DNA of 64,000 nt from an uncultured Trueperaceae bacterium (GTDB taxonomy: Bacteria > Deinococcota > Deinococci > Deinococcales > Trueperaceae): NCBI GenBank assembly GCA_937873495.1, contig CALMXZ010000011.1:186001-250000 (forward strand), given 5' to 3'. The notes beneath the pieces were generated by a model. That model did not search any database. It saw nothing but the letters and a program-made list of their open reading frames with translations, and was not told the origin of the DNA. This document shows positions 24,119 through 32,803 of the stretch, one piece after another. A program made the position numbers and the translations under genes. Every line of letters begins with the position of its first letter. The first letter of the stretch is position 1.

Positions 24119-25735
24119 TTATTCTCGGACGGTGATGTGCAGGTGGTCGTAGTGCCCGCCTGTGATGTCCGAGGGGTCGTGCATGCCCCCGCCGTTGTAG
24201 GGCCGCCAGCCCTCGTCGGCGCGAGCGAGCGACCAGATCTTGCCTTGCCAGATGAGATACTCGACTCCGAGGGCGGCGGCGTTGGCCTGCAGCCAGTTCG
24301 TCATCGCCCACCCCGTGTCGAGGGCGGCGCCGGTCGCGGCCGTTCCGATGGTGTTCCCGAAGGTCACATCGCACGCTCTGCCGAGCGGGTGTTCCGACGA
24401 GGTGCCGGGTCGCGGTGACCAGCAGGCCCAGCCGGAGTCGGGAAACGCGGCCCGGGTCTGTGTGAGCAGGTGCTCCATGCGGGCAGTGATCTGGCCGCCG
24501 CTCGTCGGATCGTCCCGAAGCTCGTCAGGATCGGTACCTGTGTACGGTGTTGGCGCGGCGATGTTCGGCCCCGGAGCGCAACCTGCGTTTGGTGCCGTGC
24601 TCGCGCCGGATTCAGCGGCGCCGTGGTCGGTGAGCCAGGCGTCGGAGTTCACCGGGTCGGCGTCTGCGCCGCCGGGGTGGATTTGCAGGTGCAGGTGAGG
24701 GCCGGTGGAGTGTCCCGAGGAGCCGACGTCTCCGATGCGCTGCCCGGCGGTCACGGTGTCGCCTTCTGCGACATGGATGCCGTGCGCCCACATGTGCACG
24801 TACATCGACGCGACCCGCTCGCCCCGGACGGTGTGCTCGATGACGATGACCCCGCCTCCTGCGTCGGTGTATCCGGCTCGCACGACGATGCCGTCCGCGA
24901 CGGCGTAGATGGGGGTGCCGTCGAGGGCGGCGAAGTCGCTGCCTGCGTGGAAGCGGCGTTCGCCGGTGATCGGGTCGTTACGCCATCCGAACGGGCTCGT
25001 CCGCGCCCAGGTCCCCTCCGGCAGCGGGAACACGATGCGCGTCGTCTCGGGCACGACGGGCGTCTCGTCCCCGCCATCGTTGCCGGAGGACACGGGACGG
25101 GTCAGGGCGGTGAGGATCGCTTCGGCGACCGGCTGGTAGTTCTGATACCGGTCCGGGTAGGCGCTGACCTCGACGGCTTGGGCTGCTTCGCCGGGGTCGA
25201 GCTGCTGCCAGCCGGCGATGTCGAGCAGGCCCCGCGGCGATGGGTAGTTCGGGCCCGTGGGGCCACCGTAGAAGGCTCTCGCCTGGTAGCTGGGGTCCAT
25301 GAGCTCCGCGACTGTGCCCCACCCGCTGACCGGGCGCATCTGAAACAGCCCGAGCGAGTCGTGATCCGAACCCTCGCCGTCGTTGGGGTACTCCGCCGAC
25401 TCGGGATAGGCGCTCGTGTTGGCGAGCATCCGCAGGGTCGACTCGGTCAGCGCAGCCATCAGCGCGATCAGCACCCCTTCACGTCCGACGCCGGCTGTCT
25501 GCCCGCCGACCGTGATGATCGTCGCGGCGTGGGTGAGCTGTTGCCGGTTCAGCGTGACCGTCTCCCCGTTGCGGGTCGTCGCGGTCAGCGAGTCCGGGAT
25601 CGGGCCGACCGCCAACGAGCCGGGCGTGCAGACGGCGGCGGTCGCAGGTGTTCCGCCGAGCGTGGCGACGCCCAGCAGGATCGTGGACGGCCCCAGGAGC
25701 AGCAAGGTGAGGGCGAGGAGCGCGAGCTTCTTCAT
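24119..25735 (-). CDS. Secreted M23 peptidase with second wall-hydrolase-like domain
   Basis: A 538-aa exported protein with an N-terminal signal sequence (KKLALLALTLLLLGPSTILL). Residues about 40-215 resemble a lytic-transglycosylase-like lysozyme fold (VLIALMAALTESTLR ... DSLGLFQMRP). The M23/LytM metallopeptidase follows, with its zinc ligands in RRFHAGSDFAA and GPHLHLQIH (about 265-360). The C-terminal domain has SEHPLGRACDVTF and HYDHLHITV, an M15/M74-like His-Asp...HxH pattern. Such multi-domain enzymes open peptidoglycan for the conjugation channel. The start ATG is 25735. It is followed by the cargo insertion. Confidence 0.85.
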   Translation of the reverse strand: MKKLALLALTLLLLGPSTILLGVATLGGTPATAAVCTPGSLAVGPIPDSLTATTRNGETVTLNRQQLTHAATIITVGGQTAGVGREGVLIALMAALTESTLRMLANTSAYPESAEYPNDGEGSDHDSLGLFQMRPVSGWGTVAELMDPSYQARAFYGGPTGPNYPSPRGLLDIAGWQQLDPGEAAQAVEVSAYPDRYQNYQPVAEAILTALTRPVSSGNDGGDETPVVPETTRIVFPLPEGTWARTSPFGWRNDPITGERRFHAGSDFAALDGTPIYAVADGIVVRAGYTDAGGGVIVIEHTVRGERVASMYVHMWAHGIHVAEGDTVTAGQRIGDVGSSGHSTGPHLHLQIHPGGADADPVNSDAWLTDHGAAESGASTAPNAGCAPGPNIAAPTPYTGTDPDELRDDPTSGGQITARMEHLLTQTRAAFPDSGWACWSPRPGTSSEHPLGRACDVTFGNTIGTAATGAALDTGWAMTNWLQANAAALGVEYLIWQGKIWSLARADEGWRPYNGGGMHDPSDITGGHYDHLHITVRE

Positions 25736-25747
25736 CACGGCCTCGGC

Positions 25748-26446
25748 TCAGCGGAGAGGGTTGTCGAGCTGTGAGAGCCGCAGCACCTCACACAACCCCG
25801 ACCCGGTGCCGCGACCGGGATTGGGCGGGGTGCAGACGAGGAACACAGTGAAGGAGACCGGGCGGGATGCCTCGACGGGGTCGGTGCCCCAGATGCCTTC
25901 CCGGTGCCGTGTCCCCGAGATGGTGTACGCGACCGCACCATCAGGTATCTGACCGGGGGCTGCCTGCTCGACGGCGGTCTCCCACGCCTCCGGGACGAAC
26001 ACCTCGTCGAGGGTCAGCCACTGCCGAGTCGCGTAGGTGCGCAGCTGCGCCCACGCATCGTTCGTCGGGATGTAGGCGCGGACGTCACCGACGAAGGCGT
26101 CGGCCTCGCTGCCGTGCGCGGCATCCGCGAGCACCTGCGCATAGTCCGATGGCATGTGCCCGGTCGTGGTGTCCCAGGTGAACAGCGCCTCAGCGACCGC
26201 TTGGGCGAACGCTTCCGGCCCAAGGTGCTGGTCCAGCGGCTCCAGCTCTGCGACCGAGGTCGGGGCCGGTGTCACGGGCGCGGCGGTGGAAGGTCGTTCG
26301 TTCGGCGTCGAGGCCGACGGGGCGGCGGGGCCGCGGACGAGGCCGTAGATGCCGACTCCGACGAGCAAGAGCAGAGCGAGGCCGCCAGCGGTGGCGGCGA
26401 TCAGCAGGCGACGACGGCGACGGTCATCAGACGTGGCGGGGTCCAT
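25748..26446 (-). CDS. Membrane-anchored transfer protein, VirB8/TcpC-like guess
   Basis: About 232 aa. A basic N-terminus (DDRRRRRLLIAATAGG) leads into one membrane helix (about 15-36), a Pro/Thr-rich linker, and an extracytoplasmic domain with QAVAEALFTWDTTTGHMPSDY. This topology fits the VirB8/TcpC channel subunits of Gram-positive conjugation systems, but sequence identity is not obvious, so the name is a topology-based inference. It lies 12 bp upstream of the M23 gene. Confidence 0.6.
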   Translation of the reverse strand: MDPATSDDRRRRRLLIAATAGGLALLLLVGVGIYGLVRGPAAPSASTPNERPSTAAPVTPAPTSVAELEPLDQHLGPEAFAQAVAEALFTWDTTTGHMPSDYAQVLADAAHGSEADAFVGDVRAYIPTNDAWAQLRTYATRQWLTLDEVFVPEAWETAVEQAAPGQIPDGAVAYTISGTRHREGIWGTDPVEASRPVSFTVFLVCTPPNPGRGTGSGLCEVLRLSQLDNPLR

Positions 26447-26525
26447 GAGCACGGGTCCTTCCCGGACGGCAACAACGGATGCGTGGTTGCCAGGAAGGTG
26501 CGCACCACCGCACCCGCCCCGCGGT

Positions 26526-27605
26526 TCAGGCGATGTGCTCGGCCCTGTCTTGCCGTGCCGCGCGTGCGGCGTCGGTGAACGCGATGGTCCCGGCGATGGT
26601 CTCCTCGAACCGTGCCCACTGTTCAGCGGTGAGGGCTGGGCCGACGTCGGCGGGGTCGTAGTGGGTCCACCATTCGGCCATGTCGTCCCAGGTGGCCAGG
26701 AACGCGGTCAGCGGGAACGGCACCGGCTCCCCGGTGTTCACCGCCGTCAGCGCGGGCCGCGCTGGCTTCTTCTCCCCGGAGGCCTTGGCTGCTTTGACGC
26801 GGGCGAGCGCGGCCTTTGCCAGCTGCTCCAACTCCGCCGCCCTCGCCTCCTGCTCCGCCGCACGCACCGCATCCGCCTCGACCCGTGCTCGTTCGCGCAC
26901 CTCGACGGACTGGGCGGGATCCGCGGCGAGCTGGTTGAGCTCCGCCAGCGACAGCTCGGCATTCACGCGCAGGTGCGAGGGATAGACGCTCCCACCTGCC
27001 TTGATCCGCTCGACCTCCTCTGCCGCACGCGCCCGTACCGGTTCCGGCTGCGACTCGTCCGCGGCCAGGTCCTCCAACCGGCCGATGCGCTCCAACGTCG
27101 TATAGGACGCGCGGCCAGTCACCATCCGCGCAGCCTGAGCGCGAGCCTTGCCTTGCTCGAACTGCGGTGGTGCCAAATTGGCACCACCGTCTTCTGCGTC
27201 GTCTGCGGTCGTCTGGAACCGGGTGGCCTCCTGGCGGCGGGCGGCGTCTTCGGCGAGCAGGGTCTTGAGTTCGCGGTAGAGGGCTGCGGCTTCGAGCTGG
27301 GTGAGCGGCTTGTGCAGGACGTTCTCGTCTTGTTCGGCGAGGAGTTGCCCGAGCCGGTCGGAGATCCCGGACCGTACCCAGACGTTGACGGTCTTGATGC
27401 CCAGGAGTTTCAGCGCCGCGAGGCGCCGCGCGCCGCAGATCAGGTGCCCGTCGAGGGTGATCGTGATGGGCTGCAAGAGCCCGTTGCGGCGGATCGACTC
27501 CACCAACGGGGCAAGGTCGCCGTGGTCTTGCCGGTGCCGGCGGCCGACGATGATGGAGTCGACCGCGCGCTCCAGCTCGATGTGGCCCGCCGGCACCGTG
27601 CTCAT
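26526..27605 (-). CDS. ParB-like N-terminal domain protein of the transfer region
   Basis: A 359-aa protein. The ParB/Srx-like domain (about 10-110) includes ERAVDSIIVGRRHRQDHGDL, PLVESIRRNGLLQPITI and the GxRRLAA motif (HLICGARRLAALKLLGI). An HTH-like central region follows (KARAQAARMVTGRASYTTLERIG), then a coiled Ala/Glu/Arg-rich stretch and a Trp-rich C-terminus. It probably binds element DNA for partitioning or regulation. No ParA is nearby. The start ATG overlaps the upstream stop by four bases. Confidence 0.8.
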   Translation of the reverse strand: MSTVPAGHIELERAVDSIIVGRRHRQDHGDLAPLVESIRRNGLLQPITITLDGHLICGARRLAALKLLGIKTVNVWVRSGISDRLGQLLAEQDENVLHKPLTQLEAAALYRELKTLLAEDAARRQEATRFQTTADDAEDGGANLAPPQFEQGKARAQAARMVTGRASYTTLERIGRLEDLAADESQPEPVRARAAEEVERIKAGGSVYPSHLRVNAELSLAELNQLAADPAQSVEVRERARVEADAVRAAEQEARAAELEQLAKAALARVKAAKASGEKKPARPALTAVNTGEPVPFPLTAFLATWDDMAEWWTHYDPADVGPALTAEQWARFEETIAGTIAFTDAARAARQDRAEHIA

Positions 27606-28465
27606 GACTCCTCGCCCCCTGCCAGGCGCGGGGCGGCGAGCCCGGCAGTGATCACGAGGTCGTCGTCGGTGAGGAGTGCGCGCAGGGGTTGGCCGATCAG
27701 GAGCCGCACGAGCAACCCGCGCCCAGCGTTCGTATGCGCGAGGGTCGGGTCGGGGGTGCCGAGCACGATCCGCAGCAGCGCCGTCCACGACGCACCCGGC
27801 AGGTCCAGGAGGGCGCGGGCCTGCCGGTCACGGCGCAGCACCTCGAACGCCGACGCCCGCGACGGCGACCCCGCCAACCTGGTGGTGATGTACTCGACCG
27901 CAGCCCGGGCTGTCGAGGGTTCCCAGCCGACCCACGAGAGGAACGCGATCGTGTCCTCGACGGCGGCGGTGACGTTCATCGCCCGCTCCCGCACCGGACG
28001 CTCATCGTCCGGGTCCTCGTCGGGGTCGGTGAAGGGGTCGAAGCAGAACGCGGGGTGGTAGTCGGGCAGGGGGTTCTCGCGGTCGCTGAATCGTTCGGCG
28101 TCGTGGAACACCGAATACTTCGGGCGACGGGCCTGATGCACGGAGCACAGCAGTCCGTTGCCGCGTTCCTCGGCGGTGCAGGTCACCTGCACCGCCCGCG
28201 TCACCACCGCCCACGGGTCATCCGCCCGCCGCGTCGCAGTTCCCCGCATCGCCTCGAACGCCGCCGAAGCCGCCTCCCACGGGTCGAGGCCGTGCTTGCG
28301 GGCGAGAGCGGCGTACTTGTTCGCGGCGTGCTCCATCAGCGCCGCCGCCTCCGGGTCACGCTGCCACGCCCCACGCCCCGCCTGATGGAGCCGATTCAGC
28401 AGGGCGCGCAGCGCCTCGGAGTCCTCGAAACGATTCCGCCTGTCACGGTCTGATGCAGTCTGCAT
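27602..28465 (-). CDS. Conserved element protein upstream of ParB-like gene
   Basis: A 287-aa protein with no signal peptide or membrane segment. An N-terminal helical part (RFEDSEALRALLNRLHQAG ... MEHAANKYAALARKHGLDPWEA) precedes a repetitive acidic section (PFTDPDEDPDDERPV) and a helical C-terminal half (SWVGWEPSTARAAVEYITT ... FEVLRRDRQARALLDLPG). The start at 28465 follows a strong AGGAGGTG. It is coupled to the ParB-like gene by ATGA. Similar proteins accompany ParB-like genes in actinobacterial elements, but no function can be named. Confidence 0.6.
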   Translation of the reverse strand: MQTASDRDRRNRFEDSEALRALLNRLHQAGRGAWQRDPEAAALMEHAANKYAALARKHGLDPWEAASAAFEAMRGTATRRADDPWAVVTRAVQVTCTAEERGNGLLCSVHQARRPKYSVFHDAERFSDRENPLPDYHPAFCFDPFTDPDEDPDDERPVRERAMNVTAAVEDTIAFLSWVGWEPSTARAAVEYITTRLAGSPSRASAFEVLRRDRQARALLDLPGASWTALLRIVLGTPDPTLAHTNAGRGLLVRLLIGQPLRALLTDDDLVITAGLAAPRLAGGEES

Positions 28466-28545
28466 GGGAGCACCTCCTGACAGGCAGGTGCGCACACGCT
28501 CCCCAGCAGGCGCGCTCAGACGTTGGCTGGGGGCGTGCATGGCGG

Positions 28546-28986
28546 TTACCCGAGCCCGATCCCGGAGCGCGACACCCATGAGAACCGCTCCCCGCCACCA
28601 CGACCGAACGCGGTCACCGGCGGCAGCTTCCGTGCCCGCTCGCTCACGAACCGCGCACCCGACCGTGCCCCGTCACGGGTCGCCCGATACGCCTGACCAG
28701 GTACCCGGCGGGCGCGGCGGGCGAGCTCGGCCTGAAAATCGATACCCCGCCCCACTATCCGCGCCGAACGCGACGCCATCAGATCAGTCGGACGCACCCA
28801 CTCCACACCAGCACGCGCTCTCGTCGCCGCGTCCTTCGCCGTCGAGTCTTTGGCCAGTGACGGGTCGCGGTGCCGGGCCAGCGCCGACGCCTCGCTTTCA
28901 CGCGGCGTCTCCTCAGCACGGTCATGGTCTCGCTCGTGCAGCGCCGTAGCGGTGGGCTCGACGTACGTGTGCTGGTCGTCGTTCAT
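28546..28986 (-). CDS. Small basic conserved element protein
   Basis: A 146-aa protein with a polar N-terminus (DRAEETPRESEASALARHR) and a strongly basic C-terminal half (AELARRARRVPGQAYRATRD) with no membrane segment. It overlaps the DUF2637 gene by four bases. The charge pattern suggests nucleic-acid binding, but no domain is recognised. Confidence 0.5.
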   Translation of the reverse strand: MNDDQHTYVEPTATALHERDHDRAEETPRESEASALARHRDPSLAKDSTAKDAATRARAGVEWVRPTDLMASRSARIVGRGIDFQAELARRARRVPGQAYRATRDGARSGARFVSERARKLPPVTAFGRGGGERFSWVSRSGIGLG

Positions 28987-29660
28987 GGCGTCTCCTGTTC
29001 GTCACGGGTGGTGAGTTCGGGGCGTGCGAACCAGCGGCCCACGGTGGAGGGGTGCACGCCGAGGTGCCGGGCGATCGCTTTGTTCGACCAGCCCTCCTCA
29101 TCTCGCAACCGCCCCGCCACCTCCCGCGCGGGCGTCTGCTCCGACCCCGGTGTGGGAATAACGGCCTGCAGCTCGGACAGACCGCTCTCCGGCGTCGGCT
29201 CGTCCTCGTCGGCGAGATGTGGCTTGGCGGCCTCGGAGGCCGGTCGGGTGAGGATGACGGTGAGGTGCGTGATCGCAAGCAGCACCAGCGGCGGCACCGC
29301 CGCCACCGACGCCGCCAGCACCCCGGGCACATCGGCATCGGCGGCGACGACGGCATGGATCGCGTTCGCCGTCACCGACACCAGCGCACCCGCAGCGAGC
29401 AGCACCCACGGATACCAAGCCGACCGCTGCCGAGCGAGCGCGACGACGGCAACGGTTGCGACGACGATGATCCCGTCCACGATCAGCGGCCACGCCCACG
29501 CCTGCCCCGCATCGATCCCGGAGCGGCGGGCAAGGTCCGCCAGAGCGGTGAAGGAGAGCCAGACCGCCCCTGCGGCGAGGAACCCCGGCCCGGGGCCCGC
29601 CGTCGCCACCGCCCCCCGGCCACCCCGCGACCGCACAGGTGCCGGCGCCTGCGGGTTCAT
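28983..29660 (-). CDS. DUF2637 membrane protein with C-terminal HTH
   Basis: A 225-aa protein. Four hydrophobic segments (about 25-45, 52-75, 82-108, 113-135) match DUF2637, a family typical of actinobacterial plasmids and integrative elements. A C-terminal helix-turn-helix follows (RLRDEEGWSNKAIARHLGVH, about 185-210). Combining a membrane domain with a DNA-binding tail suggests anchoring of element DNA to the membrane, as proposed for Spd-type spread proteins; that role is inference. Confidence 0.75.
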   Translation of the reverse strand: MNPQAPAPVRSRGGRGAVATAGPGPGFLAAGAVWLSFTALADLARRSGIDAGQAWAWPLIVDGIIVVATVAVVALARQRSAWYPWVLLAAGALVSVTANAIHAVVAADADVPGVLAASVAAVPPLVLLAITHLTVILTRPASEAAKPHLADEDEPTPESGLSELQAVIPTPGSEQTPAREVAGRLRDEEGWSNKAIARHLGVHPSTVGRWFARPELTTRDEQETP

Positions 29661-30553
29661 GAGAGCACCTGCCCTGCAAGACGCGGCACGCGCCGCAGAT
29701 CATCGTCCCGTACCACGCTGGATGGTGCGGGTTGGACGTGGGTGGCGCGGTAGGCGGAGCGGATCGTCGTGACGACCTCCCGCGGCGGCAACCCGACCCG
29801 CTCACCCGCCGGGGCGAGCGCATCGACCATCTCCGGCAGAGACAACCCCGCCTCCGCGAGGCGGCAGGAGGCCCAGAACAGGCCACGGTTGCGTTCGCCC
29901 TCCGCGCGCATGCCCACCCAGTCGGCCAGCCGCTTCGCGTCCTCCGAACGAACAGGGCCCCGCGCCCGATGCACGACGGGCTCGGGACGCGGATCGAGGA
30001 AGTCCCGCAGCGCCGCCGCATCCACCGGGCGCGGCTCCCGGTTACCGTGCGCGGTGAGCGAGTACCCGGCCGGGCCGTGGACGGTCATGACGGCGGAGGG
30101 AGGGACGATGACGTACCCGCCGGTGCCACGGAAGTCGACACGTACCGCGGCCGCCTGCCACGACGGCTGCGACCGGCCGGGGTCGGCCGGGTAGTAGAAA
30201 TGCGCACCACCGGACGGCGTGCGCACCACCGCCACCCACCCCTCCACGAGCCCCGCCCGGCGGGCACGACCGAAGGCGTCGAACCCGTTCCCGTCCGGCT
30301 TGCGGTCCACATCCACGACATCGACCCCAGACGCGGTGCCGGTGGGGACGCCGATGTTCGCGGACGGCCAGCGATGCCACCACGCCACAACCTGCGCCAG
30401 GTCAACGCTCGCCTCATGGAACCCATGCCGGGTGAGCGGACGCTTCTCGCCCGGCACGCACGGGAACACCGGCACCCCCGCCGCCGCGAGCCGCGCGGCG
30501 GCTTGCGGAAGCGGGAGCCCGCTGAGGGAGGCAAGGACGCTGGCGACGCTCAT
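29657..30553 (-). CDS. Bifunctional DNA primase/polymerase (Prim-Pol)
   Basis: About 298 aa. The archaeo-eukaryotic primase-like Prim-Pol domain (about 15-200) contains GVPVFPCVPGEKRPLTRHGF, WPSANIGVPTG, the metal-binding acidic motif VDVVDVDRK, the histidine motif GGAHFYYPA and VDFRGTGGYVIVPPS. A C-terminal helical region with GERNRGLFWASCRLAEAG follows. No fused helicase is present. It could prime the complementary strand after transfer. The ATG at 30553 shares TGATG with the upstream antirestriction gene's stop. Confidence 0.88.
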   Translation of the reverse strand: MSVASVLASLSGLPLPQAAARLAAAGVPVFPCVPGEKRPLTRHGFHEASVDLAQVVAWWHRWPSANIGVPTGTASGVDVVDVDRKPDGNGFDAFGRARRAGLVEGWVAVVRTPSGGAHFYYPADPGRSQPSWQAAAVRVDFRGTGGYVIVPPSAVMTVHGPAGYSLTAHGNREPRPVDAAALRDFLDPRPEPVVHRARGPVRSEDAKRLADWVGMRAEGERNRGLFWASCRLAEAGLSLPEMVDALAPAGERVGLPPREVVTTIRSAYRATHVQPAPSSVVRDDDLRRVPRLAGQVLS

Positions 30554-31638
30554 CACAGCCCCCTCACCACGGCATCCGCCGCACGCGAGGAACGCGCTGG
30601 CTCGACCAGTGCCGGAACTGTTCGCTCCGCCCCGGCCCCTCGCGACGGGGTGGCGGACTCACGGGTCAGGCCGGGTGGGTCGCCCGTGCCGACCTGGACG
30701 GTGTCGAGGGCATCGAGGATCGCCCCGGCGGTCTTGCGGACGCGTTCACCGGTGGCCTGCACGACCTCGGCCGGGTCCTTGTCCTTGACCGTACCCGCCC
30801 ACCCGGAGATATACGGGATCGTGTAGGCGGTGGTGTCCATGCCGTGCGCGGCACCGATCATCAGCGCCACCGACTCCGCCTCGACTTCACCGATCCCGCG
30901 ATGCCCGGTCGCATCCGGGTTGTCGGGGCCGTGGAGCTTCACATGTGCGAGTTCGTGCGCGAGTGTCTTCACCTGCGCGGCGTCGTCCATGTTCGACCGC
31001 ACCGCCACCGTGCGGTTCGTGTAGTCCGTGACACCGTTCGCGCCACGAATCTCCCGCTCATCCGCGACGCGCGTCACCGTGAACCCTTCGGCCTCCACCA
31101 AGGAGGCAAGCCCTGCCCACAGCCCGTCGGGCGCCTCGCCTTCCAGGAGCGTCGGGGCAGGGCGCTCGGGCACGGGATCACCGCTGGTCTGCGACACATC
31201 CCAGACGTAGGCGGGCTTCGCGCCGACCATCCGGGAACGCACCACCTCGCCGGGCTTCGGCTTCTCGAACCGGCCCAGCCGCCGCCACGACTCAGAATCA
31301 GCCGGATTACTCGACGCGAACCGACCCGTCACCGGCGCGAAGATCACATACCCCGCCTGACCCCGCTCCACCTGCCGACCCAGCGACTGCCACTGCTTAT
31401 AGCCCGCGACATAGGACGGCTCCGGCGACGCGACACGACCCTGCTCGTAAGCATCGAGATGCTGGGCGAGGATCAGCAGCGTGTTGCGGAACGAGCGCGC
31501 CCGGAACCGAGCAGCGAACTCCAGCGCACGCTTCCAATCCTCACCCGACACAAGCAGGTCGACCGCAGCCGTCAACCGCTCATGGAGCTGTTCGAGCTTC
31601 GCGTCGCGCGTAGCCCGTGCCTCCTCGTCCGTCGCCAC
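30553..31638 (-). CDS. ArdC-like antirestriction protein
   Basis: A 361-aa protein. The N-terminal ssDNA-binding domain (about 15-110) contains FRARSFRNTLLILAQ and GYKQWQSLGRQVERGQAGYV. A zincin-type metallopeptidase domain follows, with HELAHVKLH (about 230-238) and a downstream Glu in GEVEAESVALMIGAAHG. These are the two parts of ArdC, which protects incoming plasmid DNA from restriction. It is the first gene of the long minus-strand transfer run; the DNA upstream is disturbed by IS21. Confidence 0.88.
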   Translation of the reverse strand: MATDEEARATRDAKLEQLHERLTAAVDLLVSGEDWKRALEFAARFRARSFRNTLLILAQHLDAYEQGRVASPEPSYVAGYKQWQSLGRQVERGQAGYVIFAPVTGRFASSNPADSESWRRLGRFEKPKPGEVVRSRMVGAKPAYVWDVSQTSGDPVPERPAPTLLEGEAPDGLWAGLASLVEAEGFTVTRVADEREIRGANGVTDYTNRTVAVRSNMDDAAQVKTLAHELAHVKLHGPDNPDATGHRGIGEVEAESVALMIGAAHGMDTTAYTIPYISGWAGTVKDKDPAEVVQATGERVRKTAGAILDALDTVQVGTGDPPGLTRESATPSRGAGAERTVPALVEPARSSRAADAVVRGL

Positions 31639-31947
31639 CTGTGACCTCCTCCCGGCAAGGCCAACGGCACAAGCCGGTGACCCCTGCGACCATTAGGTGC
31701 GCCGGGGAGATCAGGAACGAGACGGACGGAACAGAGCGTGGCGACCGCCAGGCTCCACGATGAACCCGACGTGTCTCATCCGGTTTACCTGCGGTGCGGC
31801 GTAGAGTCGAAGTCCTTCAAGTGCTCAGGGTTCACACGACGAGAAGTACGCGACATACGGCGAGTCGAGGGGGTTGACGAGTCAGCCTGCCGGTGAGTGC
31901 GGAGGGTTTGCTTGGCGTCCTTGTCAAGGGACAGCGGGAAGTCCCTT
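31639..31947. other. Region upstream of the ardC-like gene with gene remnants
   Basis: On the minus strand a frame open from the IS21 boundary ends at a TAA (31785-31787), containing DKDAKQTLRTHRQADSS and RRVNPEHLKDFD. It could be the C-terminal remnant of a gene cut by IS21. A 22-codon frame (31711-31779, MRHVGFIVEPGG...) follows and may be a leader. Neither is recognised. The promoter of the transfer run presumably lies here. Confidence 0.35.
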
Positions 31948-31950
31948 TGG

Positions 31951-32016
31951 GCGGACATGTGATCTCCTTGTGGGCGGACAGCTTATCTCCCTGTGGACGG
32001 TCGGCTGATCTCCCTG
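31951..32016 (+). repeat. IS21 left-end triple repeats
   Basis: Three related units spaced about 22 bp apart: GCGGACATGTGATCTCCTTG (31951), GCGGACAGCTTATCTCCCTG (31974) and GACGGTCGGCTGATCTCCCT (31996). Matching units occur inverted at the right end, as expected for IS21 multiple terminal repeats. Confidence 0.75.
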
Positions 32017-32023
32017 GGCGGGG

Positions 32024-32803
32024 TTAGTTGAGGGGGATGACGCCGCGTCCTGCGGTGGCTTCGGCGAGGCGTAGTGAGGTGCCCTCGGTGATGATCACGT
32101 GGGCGTGGTGGAGGAGCCGGTCGACGGCTGCGGTGGCGAGGGTTTTGGGCATGATGGTGTCGAAGCCGGCGGGGTGGATGTTGCTGGTGACTGCGAGGCT
32201 GCGGCGTTCGTAGGTGGCGTCGACGAGCCGGTAGAACGCTTCGGCGGCGGCTTGGCCGGAGGGGAGCATGCCGATGTCGTCGACGACGATGAGTTCGGCG
32301 CGGGTGATACGGGCGATGACTTTGCTGATGGAGCCGTCGACGGCGGCTTTCCCGATTGCGGTGGTGAGGGATTCGAGGGTGAACCAGGACACGCGCATGC
32401 CGGCGTCGATGACGTTGTGGGCGAGGGCTTCGACGAAGTGGGTTTTGCCGGTGCCTGAGGGGCCGGAGATGGCGAGGTTTTCGGCGCGGTGGACCCATTC
32501 CAGGGTGGCGAGCGCGGACTGGGTGGGGACGGGGATGCTGCTGTCGTGTTCGCGCCAGGAGTCGAAGGTCTTCCCGGCGGGGAGGCCGGCGGCTTTGCGG
32601 CGTGCGGTTTTGGTGGCTTCGTCGCGGCCGCGGACTTCTTCGGCGAGTAGGACGCGTAGCACTTCGGTGGGGTCCCAGCGTTGGGCTTTCGCGGTGGCGA
32701 GGACTTCGGGTGCGGCGGCGCGGAGGTAGGGCAGTCGCATGCGCCGCAGGATCGCGGTCAGGTCCTCGGGCAGCGCGGGCGCGGTCATCGTGGTGGGGGT
32801 CAT
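32024..32803 (-). CDS. istB: IS21 helper ATPase IstB
   Basis: A 259-aa AAA+ ATPase that assists target selection for IstA. Walker A is ISGPSGTGKTHF (about 111-119) and Walker B is ELIVVDDIGML (about 169-178). SNIHPAGFD and the C-terminal DRLLHHAHVI correspond to sensor regions shared with DnaC-like proteins. The start overlaps the istA stop by four bases (ATGA). No defects are seen. Confidence 0.94.
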   Translation of the reverse strand: MTPTTMTAPALPEDLTAILRRMRLPYLRAAAPEVLATAKAQRWDPTEVLRVLLAEEVRGRDEATKTARRKAAGLPAGKTFDSWREHDSSIPVPTQSALATLEWVHRAENLAISGPSGTGKTHFVEALAHNVIDAGMRVSWFTLESLTTAIGKAAVDGSISKVIARITRAELIVVDDIGMLPSGQAAAEAFYRLVDATYERRSLAVTSNIHPAGFDTIMPKTLATAAVDRLLHHAHVIITEGTSLRLAEATAGRGVIPLN

